From CAVSUR01 sp052143655 (GTDB taxonomy: Bacteria; Actinomycetota; Actinomycetes; Streptosporangiales; Streptosporangiaceae), in contig JBKQSL010000271.1 of the NCBI GenBank assembly GCA_052143655.1, positions 1 to 6,523 on the forward strand: 6,523 nt of DNA. The letters are read 5' to 3'. Shown one piece after another: positions 6,461 to 6,523 of the stretch. The notes beneath the pieces were generated by a model that saw only the letters and a list, made by a program, of their open reading frames with translations, was not told the origin of the DNA and did no database searches. Numbering within the stretch: position 1 is the first letter of the stretch; each line of letters starts with the position of its first letter. The position numbers and the translations under genes were made by a program.

Positions 6461-6514
6461 ACGGGACCCCTCGATGATCTGGTTCGACCAAGAGCCGATC
6501 ATGAGGAGTCCCGT
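6461..6514. other. Long imperfect hairpin at the right edge, possible mobile-element leader
   Basis: ACGGGAC (6461-6467) pairs with GTCCCGT (6508-6514), CCTC (6469-6472) with GAGG (6503-6506), and ATGATC (6474-6479) with GATCAT (6497-6502). This makes a 17-bp stem interrupted by one mismatch and one bulged G. The loop contains a nested TGGT-TCG-ACCA hairpin (6480-6490). The surrounding DNA (about 6405-6523) is less GC-rich than the rest and encodes no recognisable protein. It starts where the ANTAR remnant loses homology. A leader or end of an insertion sequence whose transposase lies beyond the window would fit, but I recognise no specific family. Confidence 0.45.
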
Positions 6515-6523
6515 CAGTGGACC

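Noticed and set aside
1..6523. tRNA, rRNA or CRISPR array
   Set aside because: No tRNA-like cloverleaf, rRNA segment or regularly spaced repeats were seen. The short tandem repeats are coding low-complexity units.

Overview
The window comes from a very GC-rich actinomycete. Third codon positions are almost all G or C. The genes are typical of Actinomycetota: a SigE-family ECF sigma factor with a one-helix partner protein, an ANTAR regulator, and a ydaO-type c-di-AMP riboswitch in front of an exported enzyme. I cannot place it to genus.

Layout, left to right. Positions 1-1127 (minus strand) hold a sigma factor gene and, overlapping it by ATGA, a membrane-anchored anti-sigma-like gene that runs off the left edge. 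A 190-bp divergent spacer follows. Positions 1323-2714 (plus) encode a secreted, cysteine-rich beta-propeller protein. A strong hairpin at 2725-2772 lies between this gene and a convergent major-facilitator transporter gene (2900 to about 4275, minus). A divergent intergenic region of about 400 bp holds an AT-rich promoter island and a c-di-AMP (ydaO-yuaA class) riboswitch (about 4471-4656). It leads directly into a membrane-anchored, extracellular GH26-like glycoside hydrolase with a C-terminal FlgD-like Ig domain (4678-6087, plus). A second strong hairpin (6100-6146) follows. The rest is the broken remnant of an ANTAR regulator (minus) and, at the right edge, lower-GC sequence that folds into a long hairpin and may be the end of a mobile element.

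The two most notable results are these. First, a c-di-AMP riboswitch controls a GH26-like exported glycosidase, which links a cell-wall or osmotic second messenger to extracellular polysaccharide cleavage. Second, three different minus-strand genes (sigma factor, transporter, ANTAR regulator) each contain small frame breaks, while both full-length plus-strand genes are intact. The breaks are either assembly indels or real decay, and the sequence alone cannot decide.

How the genes work together: the sigma/anti-sigma pair could control an envelope response, and the two plus-strand genes both make exported proteins. No shared operon joins these parts, so a common pathway is inference only.
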